Shown here one piece after another: positions 7,753 to 14,058 of a DNA stretch of 14,832 nucleotides. Position 1 is the first letter of the stretch; the number at the start of each line of letters is the position of its first letter. The translations under genes and the position numbers were made by a program. The notes under the pieces were generated by a model. The model saw nothing but the letters and a program-made list of their open reading frames with translations. It had not been told where the DNA came from and did no database searches. This stretch comes from Campylobacterales bacterium. GTDB taxonomy: Bacteria > Campylobacterota > Campylobacteria > Campylobacterales > QNZT01. The DNA lies in NCBI GenBank assembly GCA_027055005.1, contig JALUNR010000029.1:1-14832 (forward strand), given 5' to 3'.

Positions 7753-9008
7753 TTTTTTTGTCTCATAATAGAAAATCCAGGTAAAGTACAAGGAAGTTTC
7801 AAAGACATCAAATACCCACTATGAACACTTAAAAGTTCTTTACCCTCAATAGTTTCAATTTTTTTAAACTCTATAAACCAACTATCTTCCTCTTTAAAAA
7901 CTCTTCCTATATTATTTTCACATTCAATTGGAGTAGCATCATAAGGAAAGATAAGTTCTACTTTTTGATTAGGCAAGGTTTTATACTTACACATCCAACT
8001 ATTCCCATCCTCACTTACAAGTCCACTAACTTCATAAGTTCCTTCACTTAGAGCTGTAAAATGATTTTGTGTATCATTTTTTTCATAAGGACGATTAAAT
8101 AAAAAAGCTTCTGAAAATCCTCTATGTTTTGTAGTTAAAAGTTCATCTTTATATTTTTGTGAGTCAAACTTACCTTCATAAAAATCATCTATTGCCATAC
8201 GATAAGCTCTTGCAGTTATGGCTGCATAATATGGACTTTTTGTTCTTCCTTCTATCTTTAAGCTATCAATTACACCACTTTTTAGGATTTCATCAATATG
8301 ATTTATAAGATTCAAATCTTTTGCATTCATAACATGAGTTCCATACTCATCCTCTTCTAGTTTAAACATCGTTCCATCATCTGGATTTTTTGCATACATT
8401 TCATAATCAAATCTACAATCATTTGCACAACTTCCACGATTTGGAACTCGTCCACTTTGCATCGAACTTATAAGGCATCTTCCACTATAAGCAAAACACA
8501 TACTCCCATGAACGAATATTTCTATCTCTAAATCTGGAATTTTCTCTTTTATAATTTTTACATCATTTAAGCTAACTTCACGAGCTGTGATAATTCTCTC
8601 AACTCCCATGTCATAATAGACTTTTGCATCGAGATAATTTAGGACATTTGCTTGAGTTGATAAATGAAGAGGAATATCAGGAGCTATATCTTTTGCTAAA
8701 CTAATAACCCCTGGAGTTGATACTATCAGTGCATCTGGTTTCATATCTGTTACAGTTTTTAAGTGTTTTTTTAAGGCTTCTATTTGGTTGTTAAAAGGAA
8801 ATCCATTTACAGTTACATAAAGTTTTTTATTTTTATTATGAGTATAATCAATAGCTTTTGTAAATGAATCATAATCAAACTCTTTCCCACTTCTGATACG
8901 AAGAGAAAAGTGACTAACTCCTCCATAGACTGCATCTGCACCATAAGAGAGAGCTATTTTTAGTTTTTCAAAATTTCCTGCTGGAGATAAAAGTTCTGCT
9001 TTTTTCAA
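7749..9008 (-). CDS. trhP: U32-family tRNA hydroxylation protein, TrhP/YegQ type (419 aa)
   Basis: Belongs to peptidase family U32, whose YegQ branch (now TrhP) is not a protease but makes 5-hydroxyuridine at tRNA position 34, the precursor of cmo5U/mo5U. The N-terminus KKAELLSPAGNFEKLKIA and GADAVYGG line up with E. coli YegQ, as do LHLSTQANVLNY (114-125) and the U32 signature EIFVHGSMCFAYSGRC (163-178). Four cysteines, C171, C178, C194 and C198, are placed to hold the iron-sulfur cluster proposed for the family. SLKIEGRTKSPYYAA and the C-terminal beta domain ending LPGFSIMRQKN are also present. The start codon is TTG, chosen because AAAAGGA lies seven bases upstream and because the N-terminus then matches the family exactly. 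The gene lies downstream of the two CheZ-like genes, separated by a hairpin. Confidence 0.9.
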   Translation of the reverse strand: MKKAELLSPAGNFEKLKIALSYGADAVYGGVSHFSLRIRSGKEFDYDSFTKAIDYTHNKNKKLYVTVNGFPFNNQIEALKKHLKTVTDMKPDALIVSTPGVISLAKDIAPDIPLHLSTQANVLNYLDAKVYYDMGVERIITAREVSLNDVKIIKEKIPDLEIEIFVHGSMCFAYSGRCLISSMQSGRVPNRGSCANDCRFDYEMYAKNPDDGTMFKLEEDEYGTHVMNAKDLNLINHIDEILKSGVIDSLKIEGRTKSPYYAAITARAYRMAIDDFYEGKFDSQKYKDELLTTKHRGFSEAFLFNRPYEKNDTQNHFTALSEGTYEVSGLVSEDGNSWMCKYKTLPNQKVELIFPYDATPIECENNIGRVFKEEDSWFIEFKKIETIEGKELLSVHSGYLMSLKLPCTLPGFSIMRQKN

Positions 9009-9029
9009 GATATAATCCTTTTAAAAAAA

Positions 9030-9049
9030 TTTAGAAGTATTTTTCTAAA
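9030..9049 (-). terminator. Hairpin plus T tract after the CheZ-like genes
   Basis: Read on the minus strand, TTTAGAA, a six-base loop and TTCTAAA form a perfect 7 bp stem followed directly by seven T residues (9023-9029). This is the layout of an intrinsic terminator, 17 bases after the stop codon of the downstream CheZ-like gene. The stem is weak (one G-C pair), so termination may be partial. It lies in the leader of trhP. Confidence 0.45.
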
Positions 9050-9050
9050 G

Positions 9051-9056
9051 ATTATA
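9051..9056 (-). promoter_or_regulatory. Possible -10 box for trhP
   Basis: A perfect TATAAT on the minus strand 42 bases before the trhP TTG start. Transcription would begin near base 9044, inside the terminator-like hairpin, so that a transcript from here would not form the complete stem. There is no clear -35. Consistent with trhP having its own promoter after the CheZ-like unit. Confidence 0.4.
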
Positions 9057-9066
9057 TCAACAAAAA

Positions 9067-9732
9067 CTATTTTTTTCCAAAATTTTCCAAAAGAGCTTCT
9101 ATATCTTCAGCGGTTACAACTTCACCACTATCTTTATCTCCTATAATATGCTGAGCCGAACTTACTCTCTCTTCATCTTTTATATCTGATCCAAAAAGAG
9201 TATTCATATATTTTAAAAGACTTCTCATAACATTTACAACCCTTTCTATTTTTTGACGATGTATATCTTGATACTGCATAGTATCCATAATATTCATAAT
9301 CTCATCATTACTCATTTGAGATTTTTCTACTATATCTTTTACAGTTTGTATAGCCATATTATTTTTTTCATAAAAAGTTTTAAATGTTTCTATCTCATCA
9401 AAATGTGAGGATAACTTTCCAAAAAGAAAACTGTTTTCTTCTAAAATAGATATAATTGAATTAGATTTTTCTTCAACAGTTGATACATATTCACTTATAC
9501 CATCTAATTTATCAAATATTTCCGTTGCTTTTTTTTCACTATCTTGACTAACTTGATCTAGTTGATTTACTATTTTATTATCTTTAGTTGCTTTGGGGGG
9601 AAGATTTTCCTCTAAATATTCAACCTCTTTCTTTTCTACTTCTTTATCTTCAACTTGTTCTTCTTCTAAAATTGCAACTTCCTCTTCTTCAAAACCACCA
9701 TCCATCAAAGCATCTAACTCTTCTTGTGTCAT
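9067..9732 (-). CDS. CheZ-like chemotaxis protein A (221 aa)
   Basis: Predicted cytosolic, mostly helical protein resembling the remote CheZ phosphatases of Campylobacterota (the HP0170 type). The core motif IMDTMQYQDIHRQKIERV (148-165) matches CheZ FQDLTGQVIKR, giving D156 and Q160 as the likely catalytic pair for dephosphorylating CheY-P (D143 and Q147 in E. coli). The C-terminal TAEDIEALLENFG (207-219) resembles the CheY-binding tail of E. coli CheZ (VDDLLDSLGF). The N-terminus MTQEELDALMDGG resembles the CheY-binding EIDALL peptide of FliM. Residues 15-45 are a very acidic linker. Long helices from 52 to 185 would form the four-helix bundle of a dimer. The start has an AAGGAG SD. It lies 12 bases after gene B, which is its paralogue. 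Function is inferred from motifs; an alternative is another CheY-interacting regulator. Confidence 0.78.
   Translation of the reverse strand: MTQEELDALMDGGFEEEEVAILEEEQVEDKEVEKKEVEYLEENLPPKATKDNKIVNQLDQVSQDSEKKATEIFDKLDGISEYVSTVEEKSNSIISILEENSFLFGKLSSHFDEIETFKTFYEKNNMAIQTVKDIVEKSQMSNDEIMNIMDTMQYQDIHRQKIERVVNVMRSLLKYMNTLFGSDIKDEERVSSAQHIIGDKDSGEVVTAEDIEALLENFGKK
9158..9189 (+). repeat. 32 bp direct repeat, copy 1 (in CheZ-like A)
   Basis: Identical over 32 bases to 9830-9861 in the neighbouring paralogue, 672 bases away. It encodes the block around IKDEERVSS. Part of the homology left by gene duplication. Confidence 0.9.
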
Positions 9733-9744
9733 TTTATCTCCTTG

Positions 9745-10221
9745 TTATCCTACAAATTCTTTTAACATCTCTTCTATATCTTCATCACTTAAAACATCAT
9801 CCTTACTATCTCCTACAATATACTCAGCAGAACTTACTCTCTCTTCATCTTTTATATCTGAGCTAAAAAGTTCATTCATATAGTTGTTTAAAGCTCTTAC
9901 TATATTTATCACTCTTTCTATTTTTTGTCTATGTATATCTTGATATTGCATAATTTCCATAATATTTAATATTTCATCTTGAGAATTTTCAGAATTTTGC
10001 TTTAACTCTTTTAAAAGTTTCATATATTGTTCTTTATCTTTTGATTGGTTTTTTTCAACTAAACTTGTTAACTTCAATGTTATATTTAAAATATTTGTTA
10101 AATTATTTGTAATATCTTCCAACCTATCAAAGATTTCACCAGCTTTTAGTTCTGAATCTTTAGTAACTTCATCTAACTGATCTATAACTTTATCATCTTT
10201 TCCAACTTTTTTTAATTCCAT
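9745..10221 (-). CDS. CheZ-like chemotaxis protein B (158 aa)
   Basis: Paralogue of the following gene, first in a two-gene unit. It shares VIDQLDEVTKDSELKAGEIFDRL (12-34, in pieces) near the N-terminus, the catalytic-type motif IMQYQDIHRQKIERV with D95 and Q99, ELFSSDIKDEERVSSAEYIVGD, and a C-terminal SDEDIEEMLKEF tail like the CheY-binding peptide of CheZ. It lacks A's N-terminal EELDALM peptide and acidic linker, and the helical hairpin between the shared blocks is about 19 residues shorter. I chose the ATG at 10221 because TAGGAAA stands at a suitable distance upstream; an in-frame TTG at 10254 would add 11 residues with no SD. Probably a CheY-P phosphatase or a partner of protein A, but the role is inferred from motifs only. 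Confidence 0.75.
   Translation of the reverse strand: MELKKVGKDDKVIDQLDEVTKDSELKAGEIFDRLEDITNNLTNILNITLKLTSLVEKNQSKDKEQYMKLLKELKQNSENSQDEILNIMEIMQYQDIHRQKIERVINIVRALNNYMNELFSSDIKDEERVSSAEYIVGDSKDDVLSDEDIEEMLKEFVG
9830..9861 (+). repeat. 32 bp direct repeat, copy 2 (in CheZ-like B)
   Basis: Exact copy of 9158-9189, encoding the same IKDEERVSS block. Shorter near-identities flank it, for example around the catalytic-type motif (near 9260-9280 and 9931-9951). Confidence 0.9.
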
Positions 10222-10243
10222 TGTAAAATTTCCTACAAATTTT

Positions 10244-10259
10244 GATATACTCAATTATC
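10244..10259. promoter_or_regulatory. Possible overlapping divergent -10 boxes
   Basis: The 74 bases between the CheZ-like unit and the histidinol phosphatase gene hold TATACT on the plus strand (10246-10251), about 45 bases before the plus-strand ATG, and TATATC (10244-10249) and GATAAT (10254-10259) on the minus strand. The two units must be transcribed divergently from here. Exact boxes are a guess in such AT-rich sequence. Confidence 0.35.
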
Positions 10260-10295
10260 GGTAAATAGAAAAAAAACTTTAGAGGAAAATTAAAA

Positions 10296-11075
10296 ATGAT
10301 AGTAGATTTACACAATCACACAAAACTATGTAATCATGCTAGTGGAGAGATGGAAGAATATGTAAAAAGTGCTATAAAAAAAGGTGTGAAGTATTTTGGA
10401 TTTAGTGATCATGCTCCTATGGATTTTGAAAAAAAATATCGTATGAGTTTTTCACAAATGAAGTTTTATGAAAAAGAGATTAAAAAAATAAAAAAAGAGT
10501 TTGAAAACGATATAAAAATACTTTCAGGATATGAAGTTGATTTTTTACCAAAGTATATGGATAAAAGAGTACTAGATACAAAAGTTGATTATCTTATAGG
10601 TTCAGTGCATTTTATAAATGGATGGGGTTTTGATAATCCAGAATTTATAGGAGAATATAAGAACAAAGATATAGATAAGATTTGGGAAGAGTATTTTAGT
10701 GCAATACAAGATATGGCAAAAAGTAAATTATTTGATATAGTTGGACATATTGATTTGATAAAAGTTTTTAAGTATCTACCAAAAAAAGAAGTAAAACTTA
10801 TAGCCCAAAAAGCTATAAAAGAGATAAAAAAAGCAGATATGGTAGTAGAGATTAATATGTCAGGATATAAAAAACCGATAAATGAACTATATCCATCAAA
10901 TGATATATTAGAACTTTTAAGTGAATATAATATACCTATAACTTTTGGAAGTGATGCTCATAAACCTAGTGAAGTTTGTAAATATGATAATGAAGTAAAA
11001 GAGGTATTAAAATCTTATAATTTTACAAAATGTGCAATTTTTAAAGAAAGAGAAAGAAAAATGATTAATTTTTAA
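10296..11075 (+). CDS. hisJ: PHP-family histidinol phosphatase, HisJ type (259 aa)
   Basis: Metal-dependent phosphatase of the PHP superfamily, expected to hydrolyse L-histidinol phosphate in histidine synthesis. The metal-binding pattern is complete: DLHNHT with H6 and H8, H14, GFSDHAP (35-41, D38 and H39), GYEVDFLP with E80, GSVH with H105, DIVGHIDLIK with H151, and FGSDAH (217-222, D220 and H222). The length is in the range of the HisJ/HisK-type enzymes of about 260-270 aa. The ATG has an AGAGGA SD. No other histidine genes are adjacent, so pathway membership rests on the family. A related PHP phosphoesterase with another substrate is the main alternative. The gene precedes glnA by 72 bases, which contain a separate -10 box. 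Confidence 0.82.
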   Translation: MIVDLHNHTKLCNHASGEMEEYVKSAIKKGVKYFGFSDHAPMDFEKKYRMSFSQMKFYEKEIKKIKKEFENDIKILSGYEVDFLPKYMDKRVLDTKVDYLIGSVHFINGWGFDNPEFIGEYKNKDIDKIWEEYFSAIQDMAKSKLFDIVGHIDLIKVFKYLPKKEVKLIAQKAIKEIKKADMVVEINMSGYKKPINELYPSNDILELLSEYNIPITFGSDAHKPSEVCKYDNEVKEVLKSYNFTKCAIFKERERKMINF

Positions 11076-11110
11076 GCACAAGCATAATTAAACTTTTTAA
11101 ATTTTTTAGA

Positions 11111-11116
11111 TATAAT
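11111..11116 (+). promoter_or_regulatory. -10 box of glnA
   Basis: A perfect TATAAT preceded by a T-rich run, 31 bases before the glnA ATG, so the leader would be about 24 nt with the SD AGGAG in it. There is no -35 consensus and no visible sigma54 GG-N10-GC element, so classical NtrC/sigma54 control of glnA is not supported here. Confidence 0.5.
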
Positions 11117-11147
11117 TTTGCCACAAAAAAATTTTTTAGGAGTTACC

Positions 11148-12578
11148 ATGGGTAAATTTGTAAATAGTATAGACGAGTTTTTTAAATATTGTGAAGAAAA
11201 TGAAGTTGAATTTGTTGACTTTAGATTTACAGATATAAAAGGTGCTTGGCATCATATCAGTTATAGAGCAAGTGCAGTAGAAGCTAGTATGCTTGAAAAC
11301 GGCGTTCCATTTGATGGAAGTAGTATAGATGCATGGCAACCGATAAACGAATCTGATATGCTTTTAAAACCTGAAGTAGAGACTGCATTTTTAGATCCAT
11401 TTACTGCTGATCCTACTATCATAGTTTTTTGTGATGTATATGATATATATAAAGATGACTTATATGAAAAATGTCCAAGAAGCATAGCTAAAAAAGCACT
11501 TGCACATTTAAAAGAGAGTGGTATTGGTGACGATGCTTATTTTGGACCAGAAAATGAATTTTTTATCTTCGATGATGTACAAATTTGGTCTGGTATAAAT
11601 CAAGCTGGATATAGAGTTGACTCTGAAGAGGGTGAATGGAATATGAGTACTAGTTATGATGACTATGCAAATGTAGGTCATAGACCAGGAACTAAAGGTG
11701 GTTATTTCCCTGTTATGCCTACTGATACTATGGTAGATCTTAGAGCTGAAATGATGCAAGTTTTAGAGCAAGTTGGACTAGAGGTTGTTTTAGGACATCA
11801 TGAAGTTGCTCAAGCCCAAGGAGAGATAGGTATCAAGTATGGCGATTTGATAGAAGCTGCTGATAATGTACAAAAATACAAATATGTAGTCAAAATGGTA
11901 GCTCACTTAAATGGTAAAACAGCAACTTTTATGCCAAAACCTCTATATGGAGACAATGGTAACGGTATGCATGTTCACCAATCAATTTGGAAAGATGGAA
12001 AAAATGTTTTCTACAAAGAGGGAGAGTATGCAAACCTTAGTGAAACTGCCCTTCATTATTTAGGTGGAATATTTACTCATGCAAGTGCTGTTGCTGCATT
12101 TACAAACCCTAGTACTAACTCTTACAAAAGACTTATCCCAGGATTTGAAGCTCCAAGTATTTTAACTTACTCTAGCCAAAACAGATCAGCTGCTTGTAGG
12201 ATTCCTTATGGTGCTGGTGAGGGTGCAACTAGAGTTGAAACTAGATTTCCTGATTCTACTGCTTGTCCATACCTTGCATTTACTGCTCTTTTACTAGCAG
12301 GACTTGATGGTATAAAAAACAAACTTGTTCCAGTAGGACCAATGGATGAAGATTTGTTTGAATTAAGTCTTGATGAGATTAGAGAAAAGAAAATCCCTCA
12401 AATGCCTCATACTCTAAGAGAAGCATTAGAAGGACTCATAAGTGATAATGAGTGGGCAAAAGCTGTTATGAGTGAAGATTTTATAGATACTTATCAACAC
12501 TATCAATTTGAAAGACAAGTTTGGCCAGATGAGGCTAGACCAACAGCATTTGAATTTTCATCAACTTATTCATGCTAA
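11148..12578 (+). CDS. glnA: Glutamine synthetase, type I (476 aa)
   Basis: Forms glutamine from glutamate, ammonia and ATP; class I enzymes are cytosolic dodecamers. Visible signatures: VDFRFTDIKGAWHH near the N-terminus, FDGSSIDAW (55-63) with the flexible-loop residues, FGPENEFFIFD (132-142), GNGMHVHQSIWKDGKN (271-286) at the glutamate/ATP site, NPSTNSYKRLIPGFEAP (320-336), and SSQNRSAACRIPYG followed by ETRFPDSTACPYL. The adenylylation segment, NLYDLPPEE in E. coli, reads DLFELSLDE (402-410): Phe404 replaces the regulated tyrosine, so control by GlnE-type adenylylation is ruled out. The same substitution is known in Helicobacter pylori GlnA. I chose ATG 11148 for its SD (TTTAGGAG) and family N-terminus; an upstream TTG extension of 10 residues is not supported. 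It seems to be a single-gene unit, with a hairpin downstream. Confidence 0.97.
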   Translation: MGKFVNSIDEFFKYCEENEVEFVDFRFTDIKGAWHHISYRASAVEASMLENGVPFDGSSIDAWQPINESDMLLKPEVETAFLDPFTADPTIIVFCDVYDIYKDDLYEKCPRSIAKKALAHLKESGIGDDAYFGPENEFFIFDDVQIWSGINQAGYRVDSEEGEWNMSTSYDDYANVGHRPGTKGGYFPVMPTDTMVDLRAEMMQVLEQVGLEVVLGHHEVAQAQGEIGIKYGDLIEAADNVQKYKYVVKMVAHLNGKTATFMPKPLYGDNGNGMHVHQSIWKDGKNVFYKEGEYANLSETALHYLGGIFTHASAVAAFTNPSTNSYKRLIPGFEAPSILTYSSQNRSAACRIPYGAGEGATRVETRFPDSTACPYLAFTALLLAGLDGIKNKLVPVGPMDEDLFELSLDEIREKKIPQMPHTLREALEGLISDNEWAKAVMSEDFIDTYQHYQFERQVWPDEARPTAFEFSSTYSC

Positions 12579-12591
12579 TACTAAATTTTAA

Positions 12592-12622
12592 AATAGGAGA
12601 GGATTTTTTTCCTTTTCCTATT
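12592..12622 (+). terminator. Hairpin after glnA, likely terminator
   Basis: AATAGGA (12592-12598) is the exact reverse complement of TCCTATT (12616-12622). GAGGA and TCC inside them extend the stem with one bulge, leaving a loop of about six T residues. A T-rich stretch follows after GAC. It lies 14 bases after the glnA stop codon. Confidence 0.5.
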
Positions 12623-12638
12623 GACTTTTTATAAAATT

Positions 12639-12644
12639 TATACT
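12639..12644 (+). promoter_or_regulatory. Possible -10 box of rho
   Basis: TATACT lies 61 bases before the rho ATG, in the 126-base glnA-rho gap after the hairpin. A TTGACT at 12621 is too close (12 bases) to act as its -35. The leader, about 55 nt, ends in AAGAAGG, the rho SD. Confidence 0.4.
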
Positions 12645-12704
12645 AGACTCTTACTTAATAAAAATTTAATTTCTCAGATTAAATAATTTCTCCAAGAAGG
12701 CAAT

Positions 12705-14051
12705 ATGGCAAAAGAAGAACAATCCCAAAAATCAAATGGAAATGGAAAAAACCATCAAAAAAAACAACATACAAGAACTCATATACCTGTAAAAGGGCAT
12801 AAAATAGAAGAACTAAGAGGCAAAAGTTTGGAAGAACTTTTAAGTATAGCAGATGAGTTAAAAGTAGAGAATCCCCATCAACTAAAAAGACAAGACTTAA
12901 TCTTTGAAATACTAAAATCTCAAGTTAGTCAAGGTGGATATATACTTTTTACTGGTATTTTAGAGATAGCTCATGATGGATATGGATTTTTAAGAAGTAC
13001 AGATGTTAACTTTTCAAACTCTTCAAGTGATGCTTATGTAAGTGCTACTCAAATAAGAAAATTTGCTTTAAGAAATGGTGATATAGTAACAGGACAAGTT
13101 AGAAGTCCAAAAGATCAAGAAAGATACTATGCACTTTTAAAAATAGAAGCGGTTAATTATATGCCTCTTCGTGATATAAAAAACCGTCCTCTTTTTGATA
13201 ATCTAACTCCACTTTATCCCACTGAACAATTAAAACTAGAGTACGATGCAAACAGATTAACTGGAAGAGTTATGGACCTTTTTACCCCTATGGGAAAAGG
13301 TCAAAGAGGACTTATAGTAGCACCTCCTAGAACTGGAAAAACTGAACTTTTAAAAGAGTTGGCTCATGGGATAAGTAGAAACCATCCTGAAGTTAACCTG
13401 ATGGTTTTACTTGTTGATGAAAGACCTGAAGAAGTTACAGATATGCAAAGAAGTGTAAATGGGGAAGTATTTAGTTCAACATTTGATCTTCCAGCAAACA
13501 ATCATGTTAGAGTTGCTGAACTCGTGATAGAAAGAGCAAAAAGACTTGTAGAAATGGGGAAAGATGTAGTTATACTACTTGATTCCATCACAAGACTCGC
13601 AAGAGCTTACAATACTGTTACACCTTCTAGTGGTAAAGTTTTAAGTGGAGGAGTCGATGCAAATGCCCTTCATAAACCAAAAAGATTCTTTGGAGCTGCT
13701 AGAAATATAGAAAATGGTGGAAGCTTAACTATTATATCCACCGCCCTCATAGAAACTGGTAGTAAAATGGATGAAGTTATCTTTGAAGAATTTAAAGGTA
13801 CTGGAAATAGTGAGTGTATTTTAGATAGAAATATAAGTGATAAAAGAATTTATCCAGCTATAAACATAACTAGAAGTGGTACAAGAAAAGAAGAACTCCT
13901 ACTAGGAAATGATAAACTTCAAAAAGTATGGGCTTTAAGAAGTGCTATGAGTCAAATGGAAGATGTAGAAGCTTTAAAATTTTTATACTCAAAAATGAAA
14001 AGAACTAAAAACAATGATGAATTTTTATCTATAATGAATGAGGGAGCATAA
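12705..14051 (+). CDS. rho: Transcription termination factor Rho (448 aa)
   Basis: Hexameric RNA-dependent ATPase/helicase that ends transcripts. After a hydrophilic, Gln/Lys/Asn-rich N-terminal extension (1-32, absent from the 419 aa E. coli protein) there is a SAP-like helical part (34-70) and the OB-fold primary RNA site (about 76-150, with DGYGFLR at 91-97). The ATPase core then shows Walker A APPRTGKT (206-213), the catalytic glutamate E239 in DERPEEV, Walker B VVILLDSITRLARAYN (288-303), the Q-loop LSGGVDANAL (313-322) and the R-loop FKGTGNSE (363-370). All are intact. Its stop codon (14049-14051) overlaps possible murI starts, so the two genes are probably translated together. SD AAGAAGG stands 5 bases before the ATG. 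Confidence 0.98.
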   Translation: MAKEEQSQKSNGNGKNHQKKQHTRTHIPVKGHKIEELRGKSLEELLSIADELKVENPHQLKRQDLIFEILKSQVSQGGYILFTGILEIAHDGYGFLRSTDVNFSNSSSDAYVSATQIRKFALRNGDIVTGQVRSPKDQERYYALLKIEAVNYMPLRDIKNRPLFDNLTPLYPTEQLKLEYDANRLTGRVMDLFTPMGKGQRGLIVAPPRTGKTELLKELAHGISRNHPEVNLMVLLVDERPEEVTDMQRSVNGEVFSSTFDLPANNHVRVAELVIERAKRLVEMGKDVVILLDSITRLARAYNTVTPSSGKVLSGGVDANALHKPKRFFGAARNIENGGSLTIISTALIETGSKMDEVIFEEFKGTGNSECILDRNISDKRIYPAINITRSGTRKEELLLGNDKLQKVWALRSAMSQMEDVEALKFLYSKMKRTKNNDEFLSIMNEGA

Positions 14052-14058
14052 CTCTACA

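Larger units (their letters stand above)
9009..9058. repeat. Nested inverted repeat ahead of trhP
   Basis: GATATAATC (9009-9017) and GATTATATC (9050-9058) are perfect reverse complements and enclose the 7 bp hairpin at 9030-9049. On the minus strand the arm at 9050-9058 contains the -10 box and the arm at 9009-9017 lies between the SD and the TTG start codon of trhP, partly overlapping the GGA of the SD. Confidence 0.6.

Noticed and set aside
9588..9883. Ser- and Leu-rich open frames on the plus strand across the CheZ-like genes
   Set aside because: They are antisense to well-supported coding sequence; the low-complexity Ser/Leu content is the mirror of the acidic Glu/Asp linker codons, and no SD or family match is seen.
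11136..11759. Minus-strand frames of 67-83 aa inside glnA
   Set aside because: Antisense to glnA, no SD or recognisable domain; a regulatory antisense RNA cannot be claimed from sequence alone.
12579..12704. Riboswitch or attenuator ahead of rho
   Set aside because: Apart from one terminator-like hairpin next to glnA and a -10-like box, I see no conserved riboswitch core or leader peptide in the 126 bases.
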